Shown: positions 26,649 through 36,255 of the stretch, one piece after another
Layout of the letters: the number at the start of each line of letters is the position of its first letter
How positions within the stretch are numbered: the stretch's first letter is position 1
Assembly (NCBI RefSeq): GCF_014218355.1
Contig: NZ_AP023368.1
Location: forward strand, 3,538,001 to 3,602,000
DNA from: Anaerocolumna chitinilytica
Lineage (GTDB): Bacteria > Bacillota > Clostridia > Lachnospirales > Lachnospiraceae
Direction: 5' to 3'
DNA length: 64,000 bases
Position numbers and translations under genes: made by a program
Notes under the pieces: model-generated
The model's database searches: none
Told to the model about the DNA's origin: nothing
Seen by the model: the letters and a program-made list of their open reading frames with translations, nothing else

Positions 26649-28010
26649 TCAATTTTTTCCTGATAATACCTCATTTAATATTTTAGCAAGGTATTTCATA
26701 GAGTTTTTCTCTTCTGATACTGTATTATTCGCAGTTCCAACTTCTGCCAGGAGAGATTTTTCACGAAGATGCAAGTTAAAACGGAAGCCTTTCAGATAAT
26801 TCTTATACATAAATCCCGGAAAAAGTTCTCTTCCCTTTAATTGCATCTGCAGACTAAAAGCCAGATTCTTCTGCAGATTCGGATTATAGAGATAAGATAT
26901 GTCCTCACCCTTTGAATTTCTGCTTAAACCATTAAAAAGCATAACATTGGCAACTTTCTCCCCATTTATGGTTACAACCCTCTTATTCCCTCCATCTCTG
27001 TGTAGGTCTATTACTACCTCTATAGTAGGATATTTTTTTAAAAGTTTATTCAACCCATCCGCTGCATAGTTATAAGCCAGGTTACGGTCTAAATACCCTC
27101 CCAGCATATCATACTTTGTCTTATCATGAATAACATTATAACCATAATCTTTTTCCAGTATATCAGTTAATACAGTGCCGACACCTACAACTGTGTCAGA
27201 CTCAACTCCTTCTTTGCTGTCTGCAAAAGCCTCCTGGGAATGTGTATGGTATATTAAGATTTGCGGCTTGTCTGCTTTGGCTTTTATTGACATATCCATA
27301 TTTAACATCTTTTTTGCATCAAACAATGAGTCCTTAACAGATGTTGTACCATCAATGATATAAAAATTGTTATACAGAAAGTGTATATTCTCCAACTGGT
27401 CTAAGGTATAATGTTCTCCGTTTGGAGATGTCACCGCTTGTTTATCGTAATCATCAACATTACTGGTTCCCTCATCTTCCATATAGAACTCACCGTTTAT
27501 AATATCAATGGGAAGCATCTCATTGCTTATTCCTTGAGATTCCACTGGTACGGAAGCTTCCTCCGCTGTATCCTCTGTATTCGTTGCACTGGCACTGGCT
27601 CTTTGAGCCCCTTGTTTAATAAGGTTTAAGTACTCTTGCGGCCCCATAAGTGTACTGTCCTTTGAGGTGTAGAGCATTGGATTATTTTCTATGTACTGCC
27701 TGCCTTCCGTTGTGTCCGCTCTTGCTATGTATTCATTGATTGGGAAGTTATGTATGATTCCGCTAAAGGCATATCCGCTGTCTTTTCCATTGGTATCTTC
27801 TATGTAATGTAACAATGGGCTATGGGATTCCAGAACGTAATTTGAAACAACCGTTATGAATTTTTCTTTCAGAGACACACTTGATTTTGCCAGGCTGTTA
27901 TTGCCGAGTACGTTAATTCCTTTAATTAGTACTGTAAAACTCAGTATCAGTATTATGGTCCATAGTGTCATAAAGAAAAATCTTTCAACCTTATAGCGAT
28001 ATCTTCTCAT
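26649..28010 (-). CDS. spoIIP: Stage II sporulation protein P
   Basis: 453 residues. One N-terminal membrane helix (about 12-32), a variable low-complexity middle (SASATNTEDTAEEASVP), then the SpoIIP catalytic domain with ILIYHTHSQEAF (about 250-261), VIDLHRDGG (about 335-343) and LLAEVGTANNT (about 426-436). It cleaves septal peptidoglycan during engulfment. With gpr upstream it shows that the organism, or its recent ancestor, sporulates. Confidence 0.95.
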   Translation of the reverse strand: MRRYRYKVERFFFMTLWTIILILSFTVLIKGINVLGNNSLAKSSVSLKEKFITVVSNYVLESHSPLLHYIEDTNGKDSGYAFSGIIHNFPINEYIARADTTEGRQYIENNPMLYTSKDSTLMGPQEYLNLIKQGAQRASASATNTEDTAEEASVPVESQGISNEMLPIDIINGEFYMEDEGTSNVDDYDKQAVTSPNGEHYTLDQLENIHFLYNNFYIIDGTTSVKDSLFDAKKMLNMDMSIKAKADKPQILIYHTHSQEAFADSKEGVESDTVVGVGTVLTDILEKDYGYNVIHDKTKYDMLGGYLDRNLAYNYAADGLNKLLKKYPTIEVVIDLHRDGGNKRVVTINGEKVANVMLFNGLSRNSKGEDISYLYNPNLQKNLAFSLQMQLKGRELFPGFMYKNYLKGFRFNLHLREKSLLAEVGTANNTVSEEKNSMKYLAKILNEVLSGKN

Positions 28011-28158
28011 AGCATACTCCTCTTATAGTTTTAAACATCGTAAAGTATTACCTTATTTATCATATGCTTCAAAATAATATCTGATAACATTTCTGGTGGT
28101 ATTTTAAGAAATTTTTAAGACATGCTATCCGGTATTTGAAAATTCCGGCTCAAAAAAA

Positions 28159-28223
28159 GCAGTTTGTCTTCTCATAATAACACCTGTTTGATAGCATACA
28201 GTGAAAATTAGAAGTCAAACTGC
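28159..28223 (-). terminator. Terminator after gpr
   Basis: Minus strand: 14-bp stem (GCAGTTTGACTTCT / AGAAGACAAACTGC, one mismatch) around a loop of about 37 bases, followed by TTTTTTT. Confidence 0.65.
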
Positions 28224-28251
28224 AAAATTTGAACTCAAAATTATATTAGTT

Positions 28252-29169
28252 TTATACAAAGCTTTGATTTAATGCCTCTGAAACGGTATAACTGATTTGT
28301 TTAATCGCTTCATCTATATTCTTCGGTGTCACAAACATATTACGGATGCTATGCTCTCCCACCTCATTGATAAATTGATTTGTCTCCTGCTCCGAAAAGT
28401 CCTGTCCTTGCATATAATGTTCCATGGTATCCCTTACAATAGTGGCAGCATCTACGACTGTTGGTATCCCCAAAGCGATTACATCAATTCCCAGGCTTTT
28501 CTTATTTAGTTCCTTGCGGTTATTTCCCACTCCCGAGCCCGGGCTGATACCCGTATCCGTTATCTGTATGGTCTTATTTACCCTGTCAACACTTCTTGCT
28601 GCCAATGCATCAATAACAACAACTAATTTAGGATTTGTTTCTTTAATAATTCCTTTTAAGATCTCACTGGTCTCCATTCCGGTCTGGGCCATAACACCGG
28701 GAGCAATGGCACTGATATTGCCCATTTTATTTCGTTCCAGGAATTCTTCTCCGTACTCTTCCTTTAGATGTCTTGTGACAAGAAGATTGTCCACTACCTG
28801 AGGACCAAGAGCATCCGGTGTTACTTCTCTGTTCCCAAGACCTGCTACTAGAATTTCTTTACCTTTTACATCTCCTGCTAATTGTCTGATATACTTGGCA
28901 ACCTCCTTTGTAATCGGTTCCTGAAAACTCTCATCCTTCTCATCCAGTTTTGCCGATTCTATCGTAATATAGGTTCCTATAGGCTTTCCCATTGCCTTTG
29001 CGCCTCTGTCATCTTTAATGGTAACTGTCGTAACTTTTATGTCTCTTTTCTTATTGTATTCTTCTTTTAATAAAACTCCTTGTATCTGGGTATCATTCTC
29101 CGGAAAGGTTTCTCTGATCTCCAACGCCAAATCAGTCCTTGGCATACTCAAATTTCCCATAGGATTCAT
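28252..29169 (-). CDS. gpr: GPR germination protease for spore small acid-soluble proteins
   Basis: 305 residues. The N-terminal propeptide contains MPRTDLALE, resembling the cleavage sequence in its SASP substrates. The body has VAGLGNREVTPDALGP (about 106-121) and GISPGSGVGNNRKELN (about 212-227). It degrades SASPs at germination. Start ATG 29169 has AAAGGAGG upstream. The order rpsT (divergent)-gpr-spoIIP-lepA is the usual clostridial layout. Confidence 0.95.
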   Translation of the reverse strand: MNPMGNLSMPRTDLALEIRETFPENDTQIQGVLLKEEYNKKRDIKVTTVTIKDDRGAKAMGKPIGTYITIESAKLDEKDESFQEPITKEVAKYIRQLAGDVKGKEILVAGLGNREVTPDALGPQVVDNLLVTRHLKEEYGEEFLERNKMGNISAIAPGVMAQTGMETSEILKGIIKETNPKLVVVIDALAARSVDRVNKTIQITDTGISPGSGVGNNRKELNKKSLGIDVIALGIPTVVDAATIVRDTMEHYMQGQDFSEQETNQFINEVGEHSIRNMFVTPKNIDEAIKQISYTVSEALNQSFV

Positions 29170-29237
29170 TTCCTCCTTTTATGTTCTTTCTAGTAACATT
29201 TCTATTTATTTTTTACTTATTTTTTTAAATTTATGTA

Positions 29238-29266
29238 TTGACATAGAATAGTCTTTATACTACTAT
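29238..29266 (+). promoter_or_regulatory. SigA promoter of rpsT
   Basis: TTGACA (29238-29243), 17-base spacer, TACTAT (29261-29266); about 90 bases of leader before the TTG start. Confidence 0.75.
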
Positions 29267-29359
29267 ATAATAGTATGTTTACATTAGAACGTCCGTGTCC
29301 GGATTTAATGAAAACAAAGAATCAAAATATTATTAATATAAGTTGTGGAGGTGTACGAT

Positions 29360-29623
29360 TTGGCTAACATTAAATCTGCTAAAAAACGTATTTTAGTTAA
29401 TGAAACAAAGGCATTAAGAAATAAAGCTATTAAGTCTAAAGTTAAGACTACTATAAAGAAAGTAGATGCTGCCGTGGCTGCCGGTGACAAAGACCTTGCT
29501 AAGACAAGCTTACTTGCTGCAATTTCTGAGATCAATAAAGCAACATCCAAAGGCGTTTATCACAAGAATACTGCTTCAAGAAAAGTTTCCCGTTTAAGTA
29601 AAGCTGTTAATACTCTTGCTTAG
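29360..29623 (+). CDS. rpsT: 30S ribosomal protein S20
   Basis: 87 residues, Lys/Ala-rich, starting (M)ANIKSAKKRILVNETKALRN and ending SRLSKAVNTLA, typical S20. The start is a TTG at 29360, 7 bases after GGAGGTG; non-AUG starts are common in rpsT and reduce yield. The frame from 29345 adds five unlikely residues. Monocistronic, with promoter and terminator. Confidence 0.97.
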   Translation: MANIKSAKKRILVNETKALRNKAIKSKVKTTIKKVDAAVAAGDKDLAKTSLLAAISEINKATSKGVYHKNTASRKVSRLSKAVNTLA

Positions 29624-29673
29624 GAACGAACGGATCTGAACTTAACCCATTCAGATTTATAATAGAACAAAAC

Positions 29674-29701
29674 AAAAGGAGCTTATCCATAAGCTCCTTT
29701 T
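29674..29701. terminator. Bidirectional terminator between rpsT and the chemoreceptor gene
   Basis: Perfect 12-bp stem AAAAGGAGCTTA / TAAGCTCCTTTT with a 4-base loop; T-rich on the plus side and A-rich on the other. Serves both convergent genes. Confidence 0.85.
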
Positions 29702-29713
29702 GTTTTGCTATTT

Positions 29714-31438
29714 TTATGCATTTACCTTGAAAACAGACACTGCTTTGTTAAGGCTTTCTGCAATCATTGCCTGGTTCTGTGCCATCCTGGACATTTCATC
29801 AATTGATCTGGAAGTTGTCTCCATTCGTTTTAGGATTTCCTCAGAGCTTTGTGCTGTACCTTCCATATTACTGGCAATACTTTGCACCACACTGCTTATT
29901 TCTTCCGTAGAAGCATTCAATTCCTCAGACATGGAAGCGGTATCCTGGGAAAGTCCATTTACATAAATTGCATCGTTCTCATAACTTTCTCCGGTTTGTA
30001 TCAATAAGTCGTAATCTTCACGTACTCTATTATCAACGAAATGCAGCACATCCCTTGAATTTTCCGCTAAGTCATTTACAGAGCTTATTACCTTATTAAC
30101 AAGTTCCGCAATGTCCTTTACATAATTAGAAGACTGTTCTGCCAGACTTCTAATTTCATCAGCAACTACTGCAAAGCCTCTGCCATGCTCCCCTGCTCTA
30201 GCGGCTTCAATCGCTGCATTAAGGGAGAGGAGATTTGTCTGTTCTGCAATGGAAGCGATTGAACTAGCAATAATAGAGATTTCCTCCACTACTTTTGATC
30301 TCTCAATAGACTGCTGTATCTTCTCTTCTTTTTCATCATAGAGTGAATCAGCTAATTCTTTTGATTTTAATCCATTTTCTTTAATGCTAACCGCACGGTT
30401 CTTAATCTCGATAGAATGCATATTCCCATCAGAAGAACTGGTTGCTAACTGGGTAACGCCTGAATTAACCTGGTCTATGGTAGCTGTTAACTCTTCTGTT
30501 GCTGAATTCACATCTAAAATTCCATTTACGATATTTTCAGTATTTTCATTAATAGAGGTAAATGTAGTTGATACTTCTTCAATGGCCGCTGAAAGTTCCT
30601 GGCTGGAGGCTGCCACTTCCATCGTTCTCTCCATAATATTCGAAACGGTATCTCTCATTCTTTCCTGTGCTATTCCCATAGACTGAAGGAGTTTTCCAAA
30701 TTCATCATTGCTTTTAAAATGAACTTTATAAGTCAAATCACCGTTTTCCAGGGCTTTCGCAAACTGCAGGCCCTTTTTTAAGTTCCTGGTTATGTATAGG
30801 GATATAATGAGACCAAGACCTATAGCCACTATGCCGCCTACAACTGTTATCATAATGGTGCTAAAGGATACTTTTGCAACACTGGACTTATTCTCTTTGT
30901 TTTTGTTTTCAGCTACCTTTTGATTGCTTCCGACTAATTTATCCAGCTGGTCCTGCATGGTAACCCGGCTTGCTTCAAAGTCTTCCAGCAATCCCTTTGC
31001 CATAGCATTATTTCCCTGAGAAACAAACTTTATGATTTCATCTCTGGACGTAGAATATTTGGTAAGCTCGTTTTTATAAGCCTCCCAGGCTTTCTTGTTA
31101 TCAGCTTTTAACAGGTTCTGCTCATATCCTGCCATTAGAAGCTTGTTCTTAGTATTCAAATTGTTTATTAATGGCACAACTTTATTTGTTGTCGAAAAAT
31201 CCTGGGCGTATACTGCTTCTAACAGATAAGCTTTCACCTGTATATTATTTTCCTTAATCTGATGGAGCATATCAATGCTTTTCAGATTATAACTATACAT
31301 ATCTTCACCGTTTTTTGAAACACTATATACACTGCTGGATGCAATAATTCCTGTGGAAATTACAAACACCAGGATTATAAGAAAGCTAGCAGTCAGCTTT
31401 ACTCGTATAGAAACACTCTTTAACAGCTTCATAGACAT
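29714..31438 (-). CDS. Methyl-accepting chemotaxis protein
   Basis: 574 residues. Membrane helix 1 (about 11-32), a four-helix-bundle sensor (about 35-185), membrane helix 2 (about 192-214), HAMP, then the signalling hairpin with [27 protein letters not shown]. The presumed external domain is the small 4HB_MCP type, so the ligand cannot be predicted. The nearest AGGAGG lies 34 bases before the ATG, with an 8-bp hairpin between them. Monocistronic. Confidence 0.93.
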   Translation of the reverse strand: MSMKLLKSVSIRVKLTASFLIILVFVISTGIIASSSVYSVSKNGEDMYSYNLKSIDMLHQIKENNIQVKAYLLEAVYAQDFSTTNKVVPLINNLNTKNKLLMAGYEQNLLKADNKKAWEAYKNELTKYSTSRDEIIKFVSQGNNAMAKGLLEDFEASRVTMQDQLDKLVGSNQKVAENKNKENKSSVAKVSFSTIMITVVGGIVAIGLGLIISLYITRNLKKGLQFAKALENGDLTYKVHFKSNDEFGKLLQSMGIAQERMRDTVSNIMERTMEVAASSQELSAAIEEVSTTFTSINENTENIVNGILDVNSATEELTATIDQVNSGVTQLATSSSDGNMHSIEIKNRAVSIKENGLKSKELADSLYDEKEEKIQQSIERSKVVEEISIIASSIASIAEQTNLLSLNAAIEAARAGEHGRGFAVVADEIRSLAEQSSNYVKDIAELVNKVISSVNDLAENSRDVLHFVDNRVREDYDLLIQTGESYENDAIYVNGLSQDTASMSEELNASTEEISSVVQSIASNMEGTAQSSEEILKRMETTSRSIDEMSRMAQNQAMIAESLNKAVSVFKVNA

Positions 31439-31793
31439 ATTTTTATATATAGAAACCCTTACTATATATTTTCCTCCTACGTTAGTATTATCTCTTCTGT
31501 CAATATTACTTCATTCGACATACAATATCAAGTTTAAATAATATGAATTTATCTGTCAATATAGAAATTACTTTATTTTATTTCGCAATATTAGTCATCA
31601 TAAAACTTAATATAATATCGTAAACAAAGAAGTTGCTTTTCTTTTTAAGGTTCCTATAAGCAAAGAAAAAAATTATTAAATTTTAAAAAATTGTATTGCA
31701 TTAAATTAATTTATGTGGCATAATGTAATCACGATAAACAATATCAATTATCATTATCAAATATAAATAAATCAAATAAAGGAGTGACCTAAT
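31439..31793. promoter_or_regulatory. Divergent region between chemoreceptor and sodA; sodA promoter and Fur-like site
   Basis: sodA promoter: TTGCAT (31696-31701), 17-base spacer, CATAAT (31719-31724). Just downstream (about 31738-31761) lies an AT-rich run that reads GATAATGATAATTGATATT on the minus strand, close to a Fur box. Near 31439-31480 is the chemoreceptor leader with AGGAGG followed by an ATATATAG / CTATATAT hairpin. I see no gene in the remainder. Confidence 0.6.
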
Positions 31794-32411
31794 ATGTTTA
31801 AACAAATAGAACTAAAATATGATTTTAATGCACTGGAACCCCATATCGACGAGCTTACGATGGTGACCCATTATACGAAGCACCATGCTGCTTATACCAA
31901 TAATTTAAATGCAGCTTTAGAGAAATTACCGGAGTTTTCTTCAAAATCTATCGAAGAAATCTTTACCTCTCTTGATGACATTACTGACGATGCTCAAAGA
32001 AATGCTATCAAGAATAATGGCGGCGGCTTCTATAACCATAACCTTTATTTCTCAACACTTTCTCCTAATGGTGGAGGCGAACCGGAAGGTGAGCTGGCAG
32101 AACAGATCAAGAAAGATTTCGGAAGCTTTGAGGCATTAAAGGATAAACTTTCTCAGGCAGCGGCTGCAAGATTTGGTTCCGGCTGGGCTTGGCTATCCGC
32201 TAAGAAAGACGGAAGCTTACAGGTAAGTTCAAGTCCCAATCAGGACAATCCAATAATGGAATCAAAGGGGGAATGGGTTCCTATCCTTGGTATTGACGTA
32301 TGGGAACATGCCTATTACCTGAAGTACAAGAATCTAAGAGTGGATTATGTAAAAGCATTTTTTGAGGCAGTGGACTGGAAGGAAGTTGCTGCTAATTATA
32401 AGAATCGTTAA
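31794..32411 (+). CDS. sodA: Superoxide dismutase (Fe/Mn family)
   Basis: 205 residues. Metal ligands: H26 in MVTHYTKHHAAY, a His in NNGGGFYNHNLYF, and Asp and His in GIDVWEHAYYLKY. The usual HH pair at 26-27 is HY here, which leaves the ligand intact. Whether Fe or Mn is used cannot be settled by eye. GGAGTGACCTAAT precedes the ATG. The promoter carries a possible Fur site, suggesting metal control. Confidence 0.94.
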   Translation: MFKQIELKYDFNALEPHIDELTMVTHYTKHHAAYTNNLNAALEKLPEFSSKSIEEIFTSLDDITDDAQRNAIKNNGGGFYNHNLYFSTLSPNGGGEPEGELAEQIKKDFGSFEALKDKLSQAAAARFGSGWAWLSAKKDGSLQVSSSPNQDNPIMESKGEWVPILGIDVWEHAYYLKYKNLRVDYVKAFFEAVDWKEVAANYKNR

Positions 32412-32450
32412 TCCATAATCCGTCCTAATTTCATAGACCATGTAATAATA

Positions 32451-32503
32451 GAGAAAGTACCATAAAGTCTTATATACCTTACAGGACTTTATGGTACTTT
32501 CTC
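32451..32503. terminator. Strong terminator between sodA and the plsY-like gene
   Basis: Perfect 19-bp stem (GAGAAAGTACC... / ...GGTACTTTCTC) with a loop of about 15 bases, followed by TTTATTTTTTT on the plus strand. Confidence 0.9.
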
Positions 32504-32558
32504 TTTATTTTTTTCAGCTCTGCAGCCCATTGCTTTCCTAAAACTACAGTAAGAGGTA

Positions 32559-33173
32559 TTACCTGCCAAACAGCTCTTTTTGAAAAAGAGAGACCTCAAG
32601 ATTCTCCATTACACCTCTTTGGCGATGTCGGTGTAAAACAATAACTGAGATTATGATACAACCTGCCGCTACTGCCCTGCTATCATTTAACAATAGGGAG
32701 GAAATACCAAAGCAGATAAAAGTAACAATGCTTTTACAGGCATCCGGACTTATCCTGAGGATGCAGGAAAATATCAGATAGAATAATATCAGAAGGCAAA
32801 GTGGTGTGATTATAGGATACAAGCCCATAAGTACCCCAAAGGATACGGCTATCGCCTTTCCTCCTCGCCCATGCCGGTAAAGCGGGTAGGCATGCCCAAG
32901 CACCGGAGCTGCCATCACTACAGCAAAAATATTATTATTAATGTCCAGAAACTGAGCCCCTAGATATATGGGCAGAAACCCTTTTAGAAGCTCCAGGATA
33001 AGTACTTCAATACCAACTCTCTTATTCCCGTATTTAAAGACGTTATGAGTCCCGGGATTTTTATCCTCGCTCATTTGAGTTATATCTACATGATAAAATA
33101 TTTTGGGTAAAAAATAAGCAAATAGGATACTTCCGCAGCAATAACCTGCGGCTATGAAAAACAGATATCTCAT
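32559..33173 (-). CDS. PlsY-like glycerol-3-phosphate acyltransferase
   Basis: 204 residues, five or six membrane helices. PlsY-like motifs: YCCGSILFAYFLPK (about 11-24), NPGTHNVFKYGNKRVG (about 39-54), and PVLGHAYPLYRHGRGGKAIAVSFGV (about 90-114). The canonical SGN-x-GATN is altered to DKNPGTHNV, so it is either a divergent PlsY or a specialised paralogue. It overlaps the upstream glycosyltransferase stop by ATGA, so the two lipid-linked genes are translationally coupled. Confidence 0.82.
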   Translation of the reverse strand: MRYLFFIAAGYCCGSILFAYFLPKIFYHVDITQMSEDKNPGTHNVFKYGNKRVGIEVLILELLKGFLPIYLGAQFLDINNNIFAVVMAAPVLGHAYPLYRHGRGGKAIAVSFGVLMGLYPIITPLCLLILFYLIFSCILRISPDACKSIVTFICFGISSLLLNDSRAVAAGCIIISVIVLHRHRQRGVMENLEVSLFQKELFGR

Positions 33174-34369
33174 ATAAGCCCTCCAAGTGATGTGCTTTGC
33201 AGGCTGCCGGCTTCCTGCTGGGTTATCGAATCTAAGGCAGAAATACTTCCGGGAGTTTCTATCATCTGCTTTAGTAATTCACTGATATCCGCTGCCGCCC
33301 CTGGTTTAGCATATTCTCTCTGGGCAGCAAGCATCTCATTTCGCAGTACCTGGTCACTTACAAGTTTTTTCCCAAATTCAATCTGTTCTGATATCTTCTT
33401 TGGCGCAAATGATATCCTTCTTGGTAAAAAGAACTTCAGATTATCAATCTCACAGCCTGGTATAGGTGCTGTGTGAATCATAGGTCTGTTTTTTATCATA
33501 ACTTCAGTAGAGGAAAGCCCACCGGGTTTGGTGTATACCACATCACAGGCATCCATATATAAGGAAACCTTTCTGGTAAAACCAATAATATGTACTTTCA
33601 TATTTTCTTTAAAATCTTTCTTTAAGGTACGTTTTAATAATTCATTGGTACCGCAGATAACCATAATATGTTCACCATTCTTACAGCTTTTTGCCAATTG
33701 CCTGGTAAATCTTCTTATCTTACCAAAACCCATACTGCCTCCCATAATCAGATACATCTGCTTATCCTCCGGAAGCTTTAAGAGTTTTTTGGCTTTCTTT
33801 TTGTCAATAGAGTGGAAAAACTCTGTTCTGACCGGAATACCAAGAGGATATAATTTATCCTTTGGAATACCTTTTGATATAAAATTCTCCGTAAGGTCTT
33901 CATGGGGTATAACAAAAGCATCACATAGGGTTTCTTCCCAAAAGGGACTCCAGGTATAATCTGTCTGTATCGATACTACCTTTTGCTTTAGCATACCTTT
34001 TCTCTTCATATAAGTCAGGGTCTCCCCCGCATACAAATGAGTAGCTACAATAACATCAAAAGCTGCATTTTCTTCTAAGTAATGCTGCAAGTACTTTGCC
34101 ATACTTGTATTGGAATAATAAACGGGAGATTTTCTGTTAGGAGAAGATAATGCCGCTCCAGCTCTGTAAAAAAGATGGAATACATATGGCACATACTTCG
34201 TAGAAACGATATAAGACCTGCTTATTCTTCTGGCATGCTTCTCTCCTGCCAACTTCATAAATTCAAGCACTACAGCATAATGTCCTTGTTCTGTCAGATA
34301 TTCTTCCATTGCCTTCGCTGCTGAGTTGTGCCCTTCGCCTGTATTACAGGTTAATATCAATACTCTCAT
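33170..34369 (-). CDS. MGDG-synthase/UgtP-like glycolipid glycosyltransferase (GT28 type)
   Basis: 399 residues. N-terminal MRVLILTCNTGEGHNSAAKAMEEYL is the GxGHxxAA-type acceptor motif of MGDG synthase/UgtP enzymes; a C-terminal GT28 domain has IMGGSMGFGKIRRF (about 208-221) and VYTKPGGLSSTEVMIKNRP (about 283-301). It probably transfers a sugar to diacylglycerol at the membrane; the sugar is not predictable. Coupled by ATGA to the PlsY-like gene, consistent with membrane lipid synthesis. Confidence 0.87.
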   Translation of the reverse strand: MRVLILTCNTGEGHNSAAKAMEEYLTEQGHYAVVLEFMKLAGEKHARRISRSYIVSTKYVPYVFHLFYRAGAALSSPNRKSPVYYSNTSMAKYLQHYLEENAAFDVIVATHLYAGETLTYMKRKGMLKQKVVSIQTDYTWSPFWEETLCDAFVIPHEDLTENFISKGIPKDKLYPLGIPVRTEFFHSIDKKKAKKLLKLPEDKQMYLIMGGSMGFGKIRRFTRQLAKSCKNGEHIMVICGTNELLKRTLKKDFKENMKVHIIGFTRKVSLYMDACDVVYTKPGGLSSTEVMIKNRPMIHTAPIPGCEIDNLKFFLPRRISFAPKKISEQIEFGKKLVSDQVLRNEMLAAQREYAKPGAAADISELLKQMIETPGSISALDSITQQEAGSLQSTSLGGLI

Positions 34370-34557
34370 AGAAACACCTCAATTTTTCTGGAGCTCTGTA
34401 ATTATCAGTCAGACTTATTATGAAGTTATTGTATCAAAGTTTACATAAAAAAGGAAGTATATGATTGGAAAATATTCTCTTTACAAATACATTCCAGAAT
34501 GTTACAATAAATATGTTTGCTGTAATTCTTTTCCTCTCATGATAAGGAGGATTACGA

Positions 34558-35559
34558 ATGTCACGCACCTTAAAAGTCTCAATTTCTTTTTTACTATGCT
34601 TTACTCTTATATTTCTTCCGGCAACGAAGCTTCGTGCCGACACCTTTGATACCATCCCTTTTGTCATACTTTCTAATTACAGTGAAACCCTTAATATCGG
34701 TGGTGAACTTCAGCTATATGCCGTCACTTCCAGCGGTAAATTTCCTACCTTTAAGAGCAGTAACTCCAAAGTTGCTTCTGTTAATACCTACGGATACATA
34801 ACTGCTAAAAGTGCAGGAACCGCCACTATAACTGCTAAAATAAACAAAGCGGAAGCTTCCTGCAAGATAACGGTACGAAAGACCATCATTAATATCCAAT
34901 CTGCAAAAACCTCGATTGAAGCAGGCGAAACACTGCTCCTTTCTTCTAAAACCTCAAACGGCTCAACGGTTGTCTGGAAAAGCAGTCTTAAAAGTATAGC
35001 CACCATTGATGAATCCGGGCTGGTCACAGGTATCAAGCCCGGAAAGACTGTTATTACGGCAGCTTCTGACAAAAGTACCGATACTATAACTATCACTGTA
35101 AAATCCCCCGCTATCTCCTTAAACCACACAAGTATTTCTCTTTACCGCGGACAGACTTTTCAGCTTGCTGCTAAAGTTTCTTCCGGTCTTCCCCCTGCCT
35201 GGAAAACCAATAAGAAAAGTGTTGCTGTTGTAGATGAAAACGGAAATATCACTGCTATAAAACATGGTACCGCAATTATATCTGCTACTGTAAGCGGTGT
35301 TGCTAAAACCTGTACCATTACAGTAAAGCAGCCGGATATCACTTTAGACTCCTATGACGTTACCCTCAAGAAAGGTGAAACTAAAAAAGTTACAGCCACC
35401 GTATCTTCCGGCAATACTCCTATCTGGTCCTCCAGTAACCCGAACATTGCTGTCATTGATAGCACCGGTAATATCACCGGTGTACAGAAAGGTAAAGCTT
35501 ATATATATGCAGCAGAGGATGGTGTTAAAATTCGCTGCACGATTCATGTAACCGAATAA
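34558..35559 (+). CDS. Secreted protein with four Big_2 (Ig-like) domains
   Basis: 333 residues. Signal peptide about 1-28 (SISFLLCFTLIFLPATKLRA). Four tandem Big_2 repeats of about 75 residues follow (about 35-108, 109-184, 185-258, 259-333), each with W/FKSS-type strand, SVAxVD/N-x-x-G-x-I/V-T-A/G and G-x-A-x-I-x-A. No LPXTG, SLH or catalytic domain is visible, so cell attachment is unknown. AAGGAGG upstream of the ATG. Confidence 0.88.
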   Translation: MSRTLKVSISFLLCFTLIFLPATKLRADTFDTIPFVILSNYSETLNIGGELQLYAVTSSGKFPTFKSSNSKVASVNTYGYITAKSAGTATITAKINKAEASCKITVRKTIINIQSAKTSIEAGETLLLSSKTSNGSTVVWKSSLKSIATIDESGLVTGIKPGKTVITAASDKSTDTITITVKSPAISLNHTSISLYRGQTFQLAAKVSSGLPPAWKTNKKSVAVVDENGNITAIKHGTAIISATVSGVAKTCTITVKQPDITLDSYDVTLKKGETKKVTATVSSGNTPIWSSSNPNIAVIDSTGNITGVQKGKAYIYAAEDGVKIRCTIHVTE

Positions 35560-35599
35560 CAAAGTTTTTGTAAACAGAGGTAGGATTACGGCAAACAAA

Positions 35600-35624
35600 A
35601 AGCGGGCCTTCACCTGGCCCGCCT
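35600..35624 (+). terminator. Terminator after the Big_2 gene
   Basis: GC-rich stem GCGGGCC / GGCCCGC (35602-35622) with loop TTCACCT, followed by TTATCTTAATT; probably bidirectional for the convergent J-domain gene. Confidence 0.75.
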
Positions 35625-35628
35625 TATC

Positions 35629-36132
35629 TTAATTATTTAGATGTAATGAATCCATTTGTTCTAATAATTCCATAAATTTCTCACTGCTTCCACCTGCATC
35701 AGGATGATATTCCTTGGCAAGCTCCCGAAAACGCTTCTTAATCGCTCTTGCATCGGCATCATAGGATAATCCCATTTTCTCAAGGACATCCGGATTATAC
35801 AGGCTGCTGTCAAACAGACCGGTTTCTTGAAATATCTTATAGTAAACAGCATAATAATACTGGCTTATCACATTCTTTAAGCTATCTCTGTCCATACCAG
35901 CTAATTCTTTCATTGTAAACTTAGCTCTGCGGCAATTATCCTGGAGGCAGAAAAATTCATCCCAGACCAAAGCCTTCGGAACAGCCCTTTGGAGTTCCCA
36001 GCCTTTATAAGAAGTACTTCCTTTATAGGATGTATTTCCTTCATACTGATGAAATCTCAGTTTTAATTCCATCTTTTTAAGATTTCGTATCTTACGTTTT
36101 ATATCCCCTTCGCTACAATAACAATCAGACAC
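35629..36132 (-). CDS. J-domain protein of unknown role
   Basis: 167 residues. The J domain is C-terminal (about 110-165): LEKMGLSYDADARAIKKRFRELAKEYHPDAGGSSEKFMELLEQM with the HPD motif. The N-terminal part is Cys-containing (SDCYCSEGD, FFCLQDNCRRAKF) with a short duplication (NTSYKGSTSYKG). No Gly/Phe or zinc region, so it is a type III-like co-chaperone. I chose GTG 36132 with AGAAGGAT upstream over TTG 36162. Confidence 0.8.
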   Translation of the reverse strand: MSDCYCSEGDIKRKIRNLKKMELKLRFHQYEGNTSYKGSTSYKGWELQRAVPKALVWDEFFCLQDNCRRAKFTMKELAGMDRDSLKNVISQYYYAVYYKIFQETGLFDSSLYNPDVLEKMGLSYDADARAIKKRFRELAKEYHPDAGGSSEKFMELLEQMDSLHLNN

Positions 36133-36255
36133 CTTTATCCTTCTTTCTTTAAGACTAAACAATATGAATCAGCCAAAAGATTTCATTTTATATTAAGGGT
36201 TATTATAGCATATAAAATCTTATTTTGAAAGAGCAGTCAAGATAATACCTTAAGA

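Noticed and set aside
28424..28801. 125-codon plus-strand frame inside gpr
   Set aside because: Antisense to a strongly supported gene, no ribosome-binding site, Ile/Ser/Thr-rich shadow composition.
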